Assembly (NCBI GenBank): GCA_001784555.1
Contig: MFRM01000019.1
Span: 53,619 to 117,618, forward strand
DNA length: 64,000 bases
From: Candidatus Melainabacteria bacterium RIFCSPHIGHO2_02_FULL_34_12
GTDB lineage: Bacteria > Cyanobacteriota > Vampirovibrionia > 2-02-FULL-35-15
Reading direction: 5' to 3'
The notes under the pieces were generated by a model. It was not told where the DNA came from, made no database searches, and saw nothing but the letters and a program-made list of their open reading frames with translations. This document shows, in pieces, positions 53,089 to 62,900 of the stretch (its first letter is position 1; each line of letters begins with the position of its first letter). The position numbers and the translations under genes are program-made.

Positions 53089-53187
53089 TGGCAAGCTGAG
53101 TGGTCTTTGCAAAGCTGGCTCGAGGAGCAACGTCACCGCAGAAGCCAGCGGAAACAAAAACCGAGGGTTCGAATCCCTCTCTGTCCG
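53089..53187 (+). pseudogene. tRNA-Ser-like remnant (3' end identical to tRNA-Ser GGA)
   Basis: Bases 53160-53189 repeat exactly the last 30 bases around the 3' end of the tRNA-Ser at 52999-53028 (T arm, acceptor strand and two bases beyond). Upstream, GCTGAGTGGTC looks like a Ser D arm, and GCTGG...CCAGC like an anticodon stem around a CTCGA...AG loop. But about 19 extra bases interrupt that loop, and no 5' acceptor strand pairs with TCTGTCC. It is probably a decayed tRNA-Ser(CGA) or a recombination product. Confidence 0.45.
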
Positions 53188-53219
53188 TTTCAGAGACCTT
53201 TCTGCTTAACGCTAATCCT

Positions 53220-54296
53220 ATGGACGACCTTTTAATAAAAAAACTAGATGAAATAGAAAAAACTTACAGTGAGCTGGAAAAAAAGCTTGCAGATCCTGCT
53301 GTTTATGGAGATCAGGAACAGCTTAAAAAAGTATCCAAATCAAAGAAATCACTTCAGGAAACTTATGACCTCTATCAAAAATTTAAATCTTTCAATAAAG
53401 AGCTCGAGGGTGCTAAAGAAATAATAAGAAATGAAGGAGACGCTTCGCTGATAGATCTGGCTAGATCTGAAATTGATGAGATAAGTAAAGAACTTACAAC
53501 TATTGAAGAGAGATTGAGGATATTACTTCTGCCAAAAGATCCAAACGATGAAAAAGATATTATGCTTGAAATCCGTGCAGCAGCTGGCGGTGAAGAATCA
53601 TCTATTTTTGCAGGTGATCTTCTTAGAATGTATACAAAATACGCTGATAAGCAAGGCTGGCATACAAAAATCGTAGATTTTAATTCAGGTGACATCAGTG
53701 GTTATAAGCTCGTAATAGTAGAAATTATAGGTGAAAATGTTTACAGCAAATTAAAATTTGAATCGGGTGTACATAGAGTTCAAAGAGTGCCACTTACAGA
53801 AGCCTCAGGACGTGTTCACACTAGTACCATCACAGTAGCAGTTATGCCTGAGGTAGATGAGGTTGATATAAAAATTGATCCGAGTGACATTGAAATAACT
53901 ACGATGAGATCAGGCGGTGCAGGCGGACAGAACGTAAATAAAGTAGAAACTGCAGTAAGAATAGTTCATAAGCCATCAGGTTTAATGATTCACTGTACTG
54001 AAGAAAGAAGCCAGCTGCAAAACAAAAACAAAGGCATGCAGTTACTAAGATCCAGGCTTTATGATTTAGAACTTCAAAAACAACAAAAAGAAATCTATGC
54101 AAAACGTAAAATGCAAGTGGGAACCGGAGATCGCAGTGAAAAAATCAGAACCTATAATTTTAGAGATAATCGTATAACCGATCACAGACTAAATGAAAAC
54201 TTTACTTTAGATACAGCACTGGAAGGTAATTTAGATCCTGTTATTGAAGCCTGCATAGCAGAAGATCAGAAACAGCAACTTCAGTCTTTAGTATAG
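53220..54296 (+). CDS. prfA: Peptide chain release factor 1
   Basis: 358 aa from the ATG at 53220; the frame is open back to 53100 but that stretch is the tRNA-Ser-like sequence. RF1 releases peptides at UAA and UAG. The catalytic GGQ is in [22 protein letters not shown]1-type residues also include the upstream [20 protein letters not shown], and [14 protein letters not shown]; the HRVQRVP segment is present. The N-terminal helical domain begins [18 protein letters not shown]. It converges on uppS. Confidence 0.96.
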   Translation: MDDLLIKKLDEIEKTYSELEKKLADPAVYGDQEQLKKVSKSKKSLQETYDLYQKFKSFNKELEGAKEIIRNEGDASLIDLARSEIDEISKELTTIEERLRILLLPKDPNDEKDIMLEIRAAAGGEESSIFAGDLLRMYTKYADKQGWHTKIVDFNSGDISGYKLVIVEIIGENVYSKLKFESGVHRVQRVPLTEASGRVHTSTITVAVMPEVDEVDIKIDPSDIEITTMRSGGAGGQNVNKVETAVRIVHKPSGLMIHCTEERSQLQNKNKGMQLLRSRLYDLELQKQQKEIYAKRKMQVGTGDRSEKIRTYNFRDNRITDHRLNENFTLDTALEGNLDPVIEACIAEDQKQQLQSLV

Positions 54297-54332
54297 AAAG
54301 ATTGTATAGAAGTGTTAGTAGTAAAGCAAGAT

Positions 54333-54371
54333 TAATCGGGATTGCCACGCCTCATTGCATTCGGCTCGCAA
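54333..54371. repeat. Degenerate half of a CATTGCGAG-type palindromic repeat
   Basis: ATCGGGATTGCCACGCC followed by CTCATTGCATTCGGCTCGCAAT resembles one arm of the repeats at 56913-57011 and 62012-62122, with substitutions. It lies in the short space between convergent prfA and uppS. Confidence 0.5.
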
Positions 54372-55112
54372 TTATACTCCAAACCTTCTATGTCGCCTAT
54401 TATATTCATCTATCGCTTTATCCAGCTCTTTTGAATCAAATGAAGGCCATAGGGTTTCTGTAGAATAAAACTCAGTATAAGCACTCTGCCAGAGGAGATA
54501 ATTACTGATTCTTTGTTCTCCACCGGTTCTAATTAACAGTTCAGGATCAGGGAAATTTTTAGTGAGTAGATTTTTACTGATTAAATCGGAATCTATATCT
54601 TCAGTTTTAATTTCACCTGATTGTACTTTTTTTGAAATTTCTTTTACTGCATGTATAATCTCTGCACGACTGCCATAGTTAATAGCTACCTGAAGTTTTA
54701 AACCCGTGTTATTTTTTGTTCTTTCCATGGCATCATTTAAAACTTTTGGAAGTGGAGCTGGAAGATCTTCATAAAATCCAAGCACACTGAGTTTTACATT
54801 ATTTTGATGCATCTCTTCAAATTCGTTTTGAATAGCTTCCTGAATTAAAAACATTAAAAAATCCACTTCATCTTTTTTTCTGTTCCAGTTTTCTGTAGAG
54901 AAAGCATAAACGGTCAGATATTTTATTCCTATATCACTTGCATATCTGGTTATTTTTTTTAGTGCCTGAACACCTTCTCTGTGTCCGAACATACTTGGAA
55001 GATTTTTAGACTGCGCCCAGCGTCTGTTTCCATCCATGATAATTGCAATATGATTCGGTAGTATCTTTTCAGATAATTCTGTATTTTCTAATTTTGGCAG
55101 CGGATTTCCCAT
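54372..55112 (-). CDS. uppS: Undecaprenyl (isoprenyl) diphosphate synthase
   Basis: 246 aa. cis-prenyltransferase that builds the C55 lipid carrier for peptidoglycan and glycans. Conserved regions: HIAIIMDGNRRWAQSKNLPS (catalytic Asp), MFGHREGVQALKKI, KYLTVYAFSTENWNRKKDEV, LQVAINYGSRAEIIHAVKEI and DPELLIRTGGEQRISNYLLW with SAYTEFYSTETLWP. All standard residues are present. It is divergent from argG with only 23 bp between the starts. Confidence 0.96.
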   Translation of the reverse strand: MGNPLPKLENTELSEKILPNHIAIIMDGNRRWAQSKNLPSMFGHREGVQALKKITRYASDIGIKYLTVYAFSTENWNRKKDEVDFLMFLIQEAIQNEFEEMHQNNVKLSVLGFYEDLPAPLPKVLNDAMERTKNNTGLKLQVAINYGSRAEIIHAVKEISKKVQSGEIKTEDIDSDLISKNLLTKNFPDPELLIRTGGEQRISNYLLWQSAYTEFYSTETLWPSFDSKELDKAIDEYNRRHRRFGV

Positions 55113-55135
55113 ACAATGTGATATTCTATCAAATT

Positions 55136-56338
55136 ATGGTAGTAGGCAAAATTAAAAAATGCAAAAAGGTCGTCTTAGCCTATTCAGGCGGTGTTGATAC
55201 ATCTGTAGCAATCAGATGGCTGCTTGAAAATAAGGCTGAAAAAGTTATTGCACTAGCTATAGATTTAGGTCAAGGACAGGAATTAAAACCCATACAAAAA
55301 AAGGCTCTCCAAATAGGTGCATCAGAATCTCTGGTAGTAGATGCTAAAAAAGAATTTATAAACAACTATATCTGGCCTGCACTTTTTGCAAATGCAATTT
55401 ACGGGGATTATCCACTTGCCACTGCCCTGGCTAGACCCTTAATTGCAAAACTTCTTGTAGAAATTGCAAAAGAAAAAAAGGCAGATGCAATTGCACATGG
55501 CTGCACTGGAAAAGGAAATGATCAGGTTAGATTTGATGTCTCTACTATGGCACTTGCACCTCATCTTAAAATTATTGCTCCAGCACGTGAATGGAATATG
55601 ACACGGGAAAAATCAATTGAATATGCAAAAAAACATAATATCCCCGTACCAGTAAAAAAGAAATCTCCCTTTAGCGTGGATTTAAACCTATGGGGAAGAT
55701 CTGTTGAGTGCGGTATTTTAGAAGATGCCTGGAAAGAGCCGCCTGAAGAAGCATATGAGCTGACTAGAAATCCAAAACTTGCCCCAGGAAAACCTACATA
55801 TATTACAGTGAGTTTTAGAAACGGAATTCCTACTGCATTAAACGGAAAAAGACTGGACGGACTAAAACTAATTCAAAGACTAAATCAGATTGCAGGAAAT
55901 AACGGTGTAGGAAGAATTGATCAAATTGAAAACAGAGTAGTAGGAATAAAAAGCAGGGAGGTTTATGAATCCCCTGCTGCAGTAGTTCTTCTTAAAGCAC
56001 ATAAAGATCTGGAATCATTAGTTCATACCAGAGAAACAATTTTATTTAAACAAAGCTTGGATCAAAAATACTCACAGTTAATTTATGACGGTCGCTGGTT
56101 TAATCCACTCAGAGTAGCTATAGATGTGTTTAACAAATACATTCAAAAAAGAGTGACAGGAGTTATCAGAGTAAAACTCTTTAAAGGAAATGTAATTATA
56201 GTCGGAAGAAAATCTACTTACTCACTTTATAAAGAAAAACTTGCTACATACGGAAAAGGTGACACCTTTGATCAAAGCTCAGCAGTTGGGTTTATAAAAC
56301 TATTTGGGCTGGATTTACAGAGTTTGAAATCTAATTAG
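55136..56338 (+). CDS. argG: Argininosuccinate synthase
   Basis: 400 aa from the ATG at 55136. The frame is open upstream, but that part overlaps uppS and matches no argG N-terminus. It joins citrulline and aspartate with ATP, the penultimate step of arginine synthesis. Motifs: KKVVLAYSGGVDTSVAIRWL (PP-loop), AHGCTGKGNDQVRFDVS, IAPAREWNMTREKSIEYAKK, DLNLWGRSVECGILEDAW and GIKSREVYESPAAVVL. argH is not adjacent. A TATTCT box lies eight bases before the ATG. Confidence 0.97.
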   Translation: MVVGKIKKCKKVVLAYSGGVDTSVAIRWLLENKAEKVIALAIDLGQGQELKPIQKKALQIGASESLVVDAKKEFINNYIWPALFANAIYGDYPLATALARPLIAKLLVEIAKEKKADAIAHGCTGKGNDQVRFDVSTMALAPHLKIIAPAREWNMTREKSIEYAKKHNIPVPVKKKSPFSVDLNLWGRSVECGILEDAWKEPPEEAYELTRNPKLAPGKPTYITVSFRNGIPTALNGKRLDGLKLIQRLNQIAGNNGVGRIDQIENRVVGIKSREVYESPAAVVLLKAHKDLESLVHTRETILFKQSLDQKYSQLIYDGRWFNPLRVAIDVFNKYIQKRVTGVIRVKLFKGNVIIVGRKSTYSLYKEKLATYGKGDTFDQSSAVGFIKLFGLDLQSLKSN

Positions 56339-56876
56339 CCCACTTCACAGTACACCCAATAGCCTGTGTGTTTGCTCTGCTCACTGGTTTGTTTTCCAGG
56401 ATAGCTTCAAGCGCTTCTTTTAAATTTTGTTTTGTAACTTTTTTTGGTTCTTGCCAATTATCATCTATTCTTCCGTGATACTGAAGTACTCTGTTTTGAT
56501 CAAAGACAAATATCTCAGGAGTAAAGCTAGCTCCAAATGTTTTTGCTACTTCCTGAGTTTGATCTCGCAAATAAGGAAAATTGTATTTTTTATCTTTTAC
56601 TCTTTTAACCATATTTTCAAAACTGTCTTCAGGATAATTTATTTCATCGTTTGAATTTATAGCCACAAAAGTTACTTCTTTATCAGCAAAATCTTTTTGA
56701 AGATTAATAAGCCTGTCTTCATATGCCTGAACATATGGACAATGATTACATGTAAACATGACTACTATAATTTTGCTCTCTTCAAATTCATAGGGATTAC
56801 ACTCACGTCCGTTTGTAGCCGTCAAAGTAAAGTCAGGTAACTTATCTCCAATTTTTAAGTGTGTTTCTGTAAACAT
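56331..56876 (-). CDS. Thioredoxin-fold protein of the AhpC/TSA-redoxin type
   Basis: 181 aa. The redoxin start IGDKLPDFTLTATNGRECNP is followed by IIVVMFTCNHCPYVQAYEDR with a C-x-x-C active site (CNHC). Then come VTFVAINSNDEINYPEDSFE and ASFTPEIFVFDQNRVLQYHG with the cis-Pro (TPE). Proteins with CNHCPYV are frequent in cyanobacteria and other phyla; they are likely thiol oxidoreductases of unknown target. The stop overlaps the argG end by eight bases. Confidence 0.88.
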   Translation of the reverse strand: MFTETHLKIGDKLPDFTLTATNGRECNPYEFEESKIIVVMFTCNHCPYVQAYEDRLINLQKDFADKEVTFVAINSNDEINYPEDSFENMVKRVKDKKYNFPYLRDQTQEVAKTFGASFTPEIFVFDQNRVLQYHGRIDDNWQEPKKVTKQNLKEALEAILENKPVSRANTQAIGCTVKWAN

Positions 56877-56912
56877 ATCAATCTTCCAAGTAATTAATAA
56901 TTATATAACATT

Positions 56913-57011
56913 GTCATTGCGAGCTGAACGAAGTGAAGCGTGGCAATCCCGAATGTTTCACATAAATTAGATCAAGATTGCTTCGTCAGGCTTTGCCTTC
57001 CTCGCAATGAC
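56913..57011. repeat. Palindromic repeat (GTCATTGCGAG ... CTCGCAATGAC), 99 bp
   Basis: The two ends are exact 11-bp inverted repeats. Inside are AGCGTGGCAATCCC and AGATTGCTTCGTCAGGCTTTG, the layout of a widespread bacterial palindromic repeat. Its right part (56967-57011) is translated as the last ~15 residues of FolC. A related copy lies in frame within the radical SAM gene. Confidence 0.85.
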
Positions 57012-58184
57012 ATTTAACGCTTCCCCCACTAAATACAGCGAACCGGTAATCACAATTAGGTCATTAGACATTTGTTTTGCTGCTTGAATAGCTTCTTCTA
57101 AATTAGTACATAAAATTGCTTTTGAATTGATTTTCTTAAGATACTCGGCTAGTATTTCTTTTTTTGTTGCTCTTTCTGATTTTGGCTCCGTGCAAACTAC
57201 AGTACTGCCTTCTGGAATTAGATTCTTTAAAAAACTTTCATAATCCTTATCAAGCAATCCAACTATATAAATAATTTGTTTATCAGGAAACTTCTCAAAT
57301 AACAATTTCTTCAATTCAGTTGCAGCAGCAGGATTATGCGCTCCATCTATAAGTATTTTTTCGTCTTTAAAGTACTGAAATCTGCCTGGAAACTGCAATG
57401 ACTCTAAAAAGTTTTTGCCGCCATAATCACTACATTTAAGGTTTAATTTTTCCGAGATAATTTGCCAGGTTTTTAAGGCTATTTCAATATTTTTATTTTG
57501 ATATGTTTCATATTGTTCGGTATCGACATGAATCAACTTTGTATTTAATTCTTTTGCTTTTTCTTTAATTACACTTAATGCAGGTTCATCTGCTCCGGTA
57601 ATAACAATGTTGTTTTCTTTTATTATGCCTGCTTTTTCACAAGCTATTTTTTCTAACGTATCTCCCAGATATTGCATGTGATCAAATGAGACATTTGTGA
57701 TTACAGAACAAAGTATATTTTCAGAAGAGACAATATTCGTAGCATCAAGTTTTCCGCCCATGCCTACTTCAATACATGCTATGTCTACATTTTCTTTTTC
57801 AAACAAATGAAAAGCAATCACTGTATAAATTTCAAATTCTGTAAGTTTGTCATTGGCTTCTGATTCAAAGTCTTTTATTTTTCCAAGAACTTCATTAGAT
57901 ATCTTTTCCAGATAACAAATTTCAAGTGGCTTTTCATTTATTACAAATCTCTCATTGAAATTAACCAAATGCGGGCTGATATATCTTCCTACCTTGAAGT
58001 CAGTAAAATGAGAAAGCAAGTTAGAGAGATAAAAGGTAACAGAACCTTTACCGTTTGTCCCGCCAACAATTATTGATTTATATTTTTCCTGAGGATTACC
58101 TAGATAATTCAAGCATGATTTAACTCTTCTGAGATCAAATTTGATTCCAAGATTAGTTCTTGAATTTATAAATGCTTGAAGCAC
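56967..58184 (-). CDS. folC: Bifunctional folylpolyglutamate/dihydrofolate synthase
   Basis: 405 aa. It adds glutamate to dihydropteroate or folates. Motifs: KSIIVGGTNGKGSVTFYLSN (P-loop TNGKGS), VGRYISPHLVNFNERFVIN, ACIEVGMGGKLDATNIVSSE, ITNVSFDHMQYLGDTLEKIA, CEKAGIIKENNIVITG, and KILIDGAHNPAAATELKK in the C-terminal ligase domain. The final NVIARKAKPDEAILI is encoded by the palindromic repeat at 56913-57011, so the native C-terminus has been replaced or extended. It starts 3 bp after the RNase E/G stop and is in its operon. Confidence 0.94.
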   Translation of the reverse strand: MLQAFINSRTNLGIKFDLRRVKSCLNYLGNPQEKYKSIIVGGTNGKGSVTFYLSNLLSHFTDFKVGRYISPHLVNFNERFVINEKPLEICYLEKISNEVLGKIKDFESEANDKLTEFEIYTVIAFHLFEKENVDIACIEVGMGGKLDATNIVSSENILCSVITNVSFDHMQYLGDTLEKIACEKAGIIKENNIVITGADEPALSVIKEKAKELNTKLIHVDTEQYETYQNKNIEIALKTWQIISEKLNLKCSDYGGKNFLESLQFPGRFQYFKDEKILIDGAHNPAAATELKKLLFEKFPDKQIIYIVGLLDKDYESFLKNLIPEGSTVVCTEPKSERATKKEILAEYLKKINSKAILCTNLEEAIQAAKQMSNDLIVITGSLYLVGEALNVIARKAKPDEAILI

Positions 58185-58187
58185 AAC

Positions 58188-59876
58188 TTAATCACGCTCT
58201 TCAGGAGAATCTTTCGGCGTAAGAGTGAATACCCCTGAAACATCATCAGCTTTTACGCTGTATTTTGCTTCCTGAGAATAACTTGAAAGCTCAACTTCAT
58301 TTTCGTCAGTTGATTCTTCTTCATATTCTTCATTTTCATTTTCGTCAAATTCGTTTTCAAACTCATTTCCTGTTTCATTATTAAGTCCTTCTTCAGTAGT
58401 AGGACTTGTTCCTTCTGAACCATTTCGAATTACTTCTTCTTCAGTTATTGGTTCCGAAATTTCTCTTTCTACCGGTGCACTTGAATCACTATCCTGCTCC
58501 TGCCTATCTTGCTGAGGACCTTCTTGTCTTCGCGGATCGTGCCTTCTTTGCATTCTGTTTCTGTTATTATTTCTTTGAGCTCTCCAGTCGCCTCTGTCAC
58601 CGCGCTCTCCTCTATCCCCTCTGTCACCGCGATCACCTCTGTAACCTTCCTGACCCTCTCTTTGTTTTCTAATTTCACCGCTTAAACCAATTTCAAAGAC
58701 AATTCCAGAACCGTGACAGCTGGAACAATGATGCCCAAAAATTTCCATTAAACTTTGACCTTGTCTTCGTCTGGTAAGTTCAACCAATCCTAGATCACTT
58801 AGCTGCCCAATTTGTGGTTTTGCTCTGTCTGACATAAGAGCGTTCTCAAATGCTTCAAGAACATTGATTTGATCTCTTCTGTCATCCATATCAATAAAGT
58901 CAACGACTATAACACCACCAATATTTCTCAGCTTCAGCTGCCTTCCGATTTCATGTGCTGCTTCCAGATTAGTTTTTAAAACTGTTTCACGAAGCGTTCT
59001 TGAGCTGGTAAATCTTCCTGAGTTTACATCTACAACTGTCAATGCTTCTGTAGTCTGGATAAATAAATATCCGCCACTTGGAAGTTCAACTTTTGTCTGC
59101 AGTGCAGTTAAAATTTCTTTTTCAACTCCACGTGAAGAAAGTATATTTCCTTCTTTATGAAGAGTTATTTCTACATCTCTGCCAGTCCAGTTTTTTAAGA
59201 TCTGCTCTGCTTTTGCCTGACCGCTTGGAGTATCTGATACTACTTCTCCGATTTCTGCAGTATAAGCATCTCGAACTACTCTGTAAATAAAGTCCTGATC
59301 CCTGAATACAAGACCAGGATACTTATGATTCTCATGTTTATCTGCAATTTCTTTCCAGAGATCCCAGAGCATCTTAAAATCTTCTTCCAGATCATATTCA
59401 TCTTTTCCTTCTGCTTCAGTCCTTACTACTATGCCAACACCAGGTGGCTTAAGCAAAGAAACCATGGCTTTAAGTCTATTTCTTTCCTGATAATCTACAA
59501 TTTTTCTGCTAACTGAAACATTTGTATTTTCAGTAGTTAAAACTAAAAATCTTCCAGGCATGCTTATGGCTGTGTTAACCCTAGGTCCTTTGTTGCTTGT
59601 AGGCTCTTTCACTATTTGTACAAGAAGTTTTTGATTTGGTTGTACTCTGTCATTTAGACTTCCATGTCCTGGTATATCACTGGCGTGTAAAAACCCCATT
59701 CTGTTATTTCCAAGATTCACGAAGACTGCATCAATACTTGGCATAATATTTTCAACCCTAGCGGTATAAATATCTCCAAGCAACAGATCTCCTCTATGTA
59801 TAAAAAATTCAATTGCTTTATCATCTTCCATGATTGCAGCTATTTTGTCTCTTTCTGATATTATTAACGATTTCAT
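58188..59876 (-). CDS. rng: Ribonuclease E/G family endoribonuclease
   Basis: 562 aa. The N-terminal S1 domain runs from GDLLLGDIYTARVENIMPSI to NNRMGFLHASDIPG. The catalytic core includes EVVSDTPSGQAKAEQI, TTEALTVVDVNSGRFTSSRT, RNIGGVIVVDFIDMDDRRDQ (catalytic Asp residues) and VELTRRRQGQSLMEIFGHHC with a Zn-link CSSCHGSG. After residue ~415 a disordered tail follows: tandem RGDRGDRGERGD, then an acidic end (ENENEEYEEESTDENEVELS). The catalytic core length is that of RNase G with a short tail, as in cyanobacterial RNase E. It starts RNA decay and processing. folC is co-transcribed. Confidence 0.93.
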   Translation of the reverse strand: MKSLIISERDKIAAIMEDDKAIEFFIHRGDLLLGDIYTARVENIMPSIDAVFVNLGNNRMGFLHASDIPGHGSLNDRVQPNQKLLVQIVKEPTSNKGPRVNTAISMPGRFLVLTTENTNVSVSRKIVDYQERNRLKAMVSLLKPPGVGIVVRTEAEGKDEYDLEEDFKMLWDLWKEIADKHENHKYPGLVFRDQDFIYRVVRDAYTAEIGEVVSDTPSGQAKAEQILKNWTGRDVEITLHKEGNILSSRGVEKEILTALQTKVELPSGGYLFIQTTEALTVVDVNSGRFTSSRTLRETVLKTNLEAAHEIGRQLKLRNIGGVIVVDFIDMDDRRDQINVLEAFENALMSDRAKPQIGQLSDLGLVELTRRRQGQSLMEIFGHHCSSCHGSGIVFEIGLSGEIRKQREGQEGYRGDRGDRGDRGERGDRGDWRAQRNNNRNRMQRRHDPRRQEGPQQDRQEQDSDSSAPVEREISEPITEEEVIRNGSEGTSPTTEEGLNNETGNEFENEFDENENEEYEEESTDENEVELSSYSQEAKYSVKADDVSGVFTLTPKDSPEERD

Positions 59877-59976
59877 TTTTTTCCTTCCTTTTAATAAAAA
59901 GTTCCTGCAAAAAATTAATTTTGCCTGAATCTTTTATTTTTTATTTTTTTAAACCTAAAATTTGTTCTTAACTCCA

Positions 59977-62900
59977 TTAAATCTGAATAATGTTTTCTTT
60001 TTTTATTTTCCAGTCAATTTGCCAGTTTTTTTGAAAATCATTTGCTTTAAGTCCTTTTGGGATAATTTGATCTAAAACCATTTCTGCTCTAGTACTTCCT
60101 GACAGAATTAATTCCAGCTCCAGCGGTAACTCATTTGTAATTTTTATCCCTTCAACTTGAGATCTAATATCTAATTGTTTCTCAGACTTATTTTTATTGT
60201 CTTTATTATTTTTTAAAACCTTTAGAATTAAAAACTTTTGAGCAAGAAAACTTTCAATTAAACTTCTTAACTCACATATATATTTTTCCCATATCTCAGG
60301 CTTATAAGTCAAAATTCTATACAAAAATTTTATATTGTTTACATCACCCAATTTTTGGTTAAAATCAACTGTTTTAGCACTTATAAGCTGGAATTCGGGC
60401 GGCAATTGCTGATTTAACCTAATTTGTAAGTCAGGATCCTCAACATAATCAGCCAGCTCAAGATGAAGCAATTCACAATCACTTTCATAATAAATAGGTA
60501 ATGGCAAAAGCCATTGCATTTTGGGCCGGGGGTTAAAACCCTCTGTAAAAGAAAATGGAATTCCTGCCCTTCTCATTGCTCTTTCAAAAAGCCTACTAAC
60601 ATCAAGATGAGAAATAAATCTTAAATCAGCTGATTTAGTATGAATGATTTCAATTTTTTGAACGGATTTAGTAGGTAAACTAATTTTAGGTTTCGCCGAT
60701 ACGCCGGTTCGCCGATACGCCGGTTCGCCGTTTCGTCCACTCGCCGATTCGCCCATTCGTCCATTCGCCGACTCGCCGACTCGCCGTTTCGCCGTTTCGT
60801 CTCCTAAATCTATTTCTTTCACGAATTTATTATTCTTCGACTTATCCTCAGTAACCAAATTTAATACACCCAGTTCAAAACAAACTCCACAGGCATGGCA
60901 TGTATTTTCTGTGCATGGTGACGTTTCAGTTACACTTAAAGCCTTTTTCATTTCTTCTATTAAAAATTTATTCAAAAGTCCGGTGTCAATAATATCCCAG
61001 GAATTAATTGATCCGATTTCTCTGTGTTTTGTAGCTTCAAAGTCCAGATCCAGATTAATTTCTTTACCTGCTTCCTTCCAGAGAGAAATATCCAGACATT
61101 CATCCCATGCATCAAACTTTGCACCTTTTTTAAATGCCGAATAAATTAATTCTGAAATTCGACGATCGCCCCTGCTCATTACAGCTTCAAGCAGTGCAAT
61201 TTTTGGATCTGTACAATTTAATTTCACCGTGCGAAGTTTATATTCTCTGATTTTTTGTTTCAGATAAATTATTTTTTGTTCAAATTCACTTGTCTTATTC
61301 TGACTAAACCATTGAAAAGGAGTAAAAGCTTTTGGAACAAAAGTAGAAATAGTACATGTAATATCAAGAGGTTTTTTGTTTTTTATTCTTGAAAGATCAT
61401 TTGCCCATTTTAAAAGATTTATAATTCCATCCAGATCAGCAGTAGTTTCTGTAGGCAGTCCAATCATAAAATAAAGTTTTACATGCCGAAAACTGCCGTC
61501 ATAAACACTTTCAATGGCTCGTTTAATATCTTTTTCTTTAAGTCCTTTGTTAATTACTTCTCTTAGCCTTTCTGTTCCAGCCTCGGGAGCAAGAGTAATG
61601 CCTGATTTTCTTACAGTATTTAATTCATTTGCAATTTCCATGTTAAATCTGTCTGCTCTTTGCGACGGCATGGAAAGTGAAATCCCTTTTTTAGAATGAG
61701 CAGCATTTAAACTAACTGCAGCTTCATGAAGTCTGGTGTAATCGCTGGCAGAAAGTGACAACAATGAATATTCATCGTAACCGGTATTTTTTAAAGCTTC
61801 TGTTGAAAGTTTTATCAATTCATCCGGGGTTCTTTCTCTGACTGGAAGATAAACATATCCAGGCTGACAGAATCTGCAACCCCTGTCACAACCTCTTCTT
61901 ATTTCCATTACCTGTCTGTCCTGAACAGATGCCAGATAAGGTATTGGACCAGAAGTAGGCTGATTACGATCACTTAAATTTACAACTCTCTTAGTGATTT
62001 TTTCAGGAATAGTCATTGCGAGGAGCGGAGTGACGAAGCAGTCTCGATCTTTTTCAGGTGAGTCGATCGGGATTGCTTCGCCGGAGCCTGCCCCGAGCGA
62101 AGCGTGGGGGACTCGCAATGACAAATCAATTGGCTTTGGTAAATAGTTTTCATTTGGATCCGGATTATAAAACTTCGGCACATAAACTCCTGGAATCTGA
62201 GCAAGTTTTAATAATAAATCTTGCTTACTTTGGACAGACATACAATCTGCTCCTACATTGGGGCAAACACGCTGGTATGCCCCTACAGATTTTATTAAAT
62301 CTAATATTTCAATAATTACTTCTTCACCATCCCCGATAATAAAAAAATCAATGAAATCAGCCATTGGTTCAGGATTAAAAGCAGCAGGACCACCAGCAAA
62401 AACCAGAGGAAAAATATCTTTTCTTTCTGCAGATAAAACCTCTAGCTTTGAAAGCTCAAGTATATTTAAAACATTTGTATAAGAAAGTTCATAAGAAAGT
62501 GAAAATCCTAAAAGATCAAAATCATTAAGTGGCTTAAAGCTTTCCCAACCCCACAGAGAAATATTTTCTTTTCTTAAAAGCGCTTCCATATCCTGCATTG
62601 GAGCATATGCTCTGTCACAAAGATAATCACTGTGACTGTTAATGATTTGGTATAAAATCTTTGTACCAAAATTTGCCATTCCAAGTTCATAGAGATCGGG
62701 GTAAATTAATGCAGTTTTTACTTTTGCATCTGACCATCTTTTTTTCGCCGTTTCGCCGATACGCCGATACTCCGATACGTTCTCTTGTTCTCTCGCCGAT
62801 ACGCCCACTCGCCGTCTCGCCGTTACGTTTTCTACCAAGTGTCCCCACTCAATTCCAAGATACTGACCTGGTTTTTGAACTTTAAGCAAAAGATTGTTAA

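Noticed and set aside
53100-53219. Longer N-terminus for prfA from 53100
   Set aside because: The added residues come from the tRNA-Ser-like sequence and do not resemble RF1. The ATG at 53220 gives the standard RF1 start.
60693-60804. Octamer arrays as a CRISPR or origin iteron array
   Set aside because: The period is 8 bp with no spacers, the sequence is translated in frame, and similar arrays occur in another gene. No dnaA or rep gene is near.
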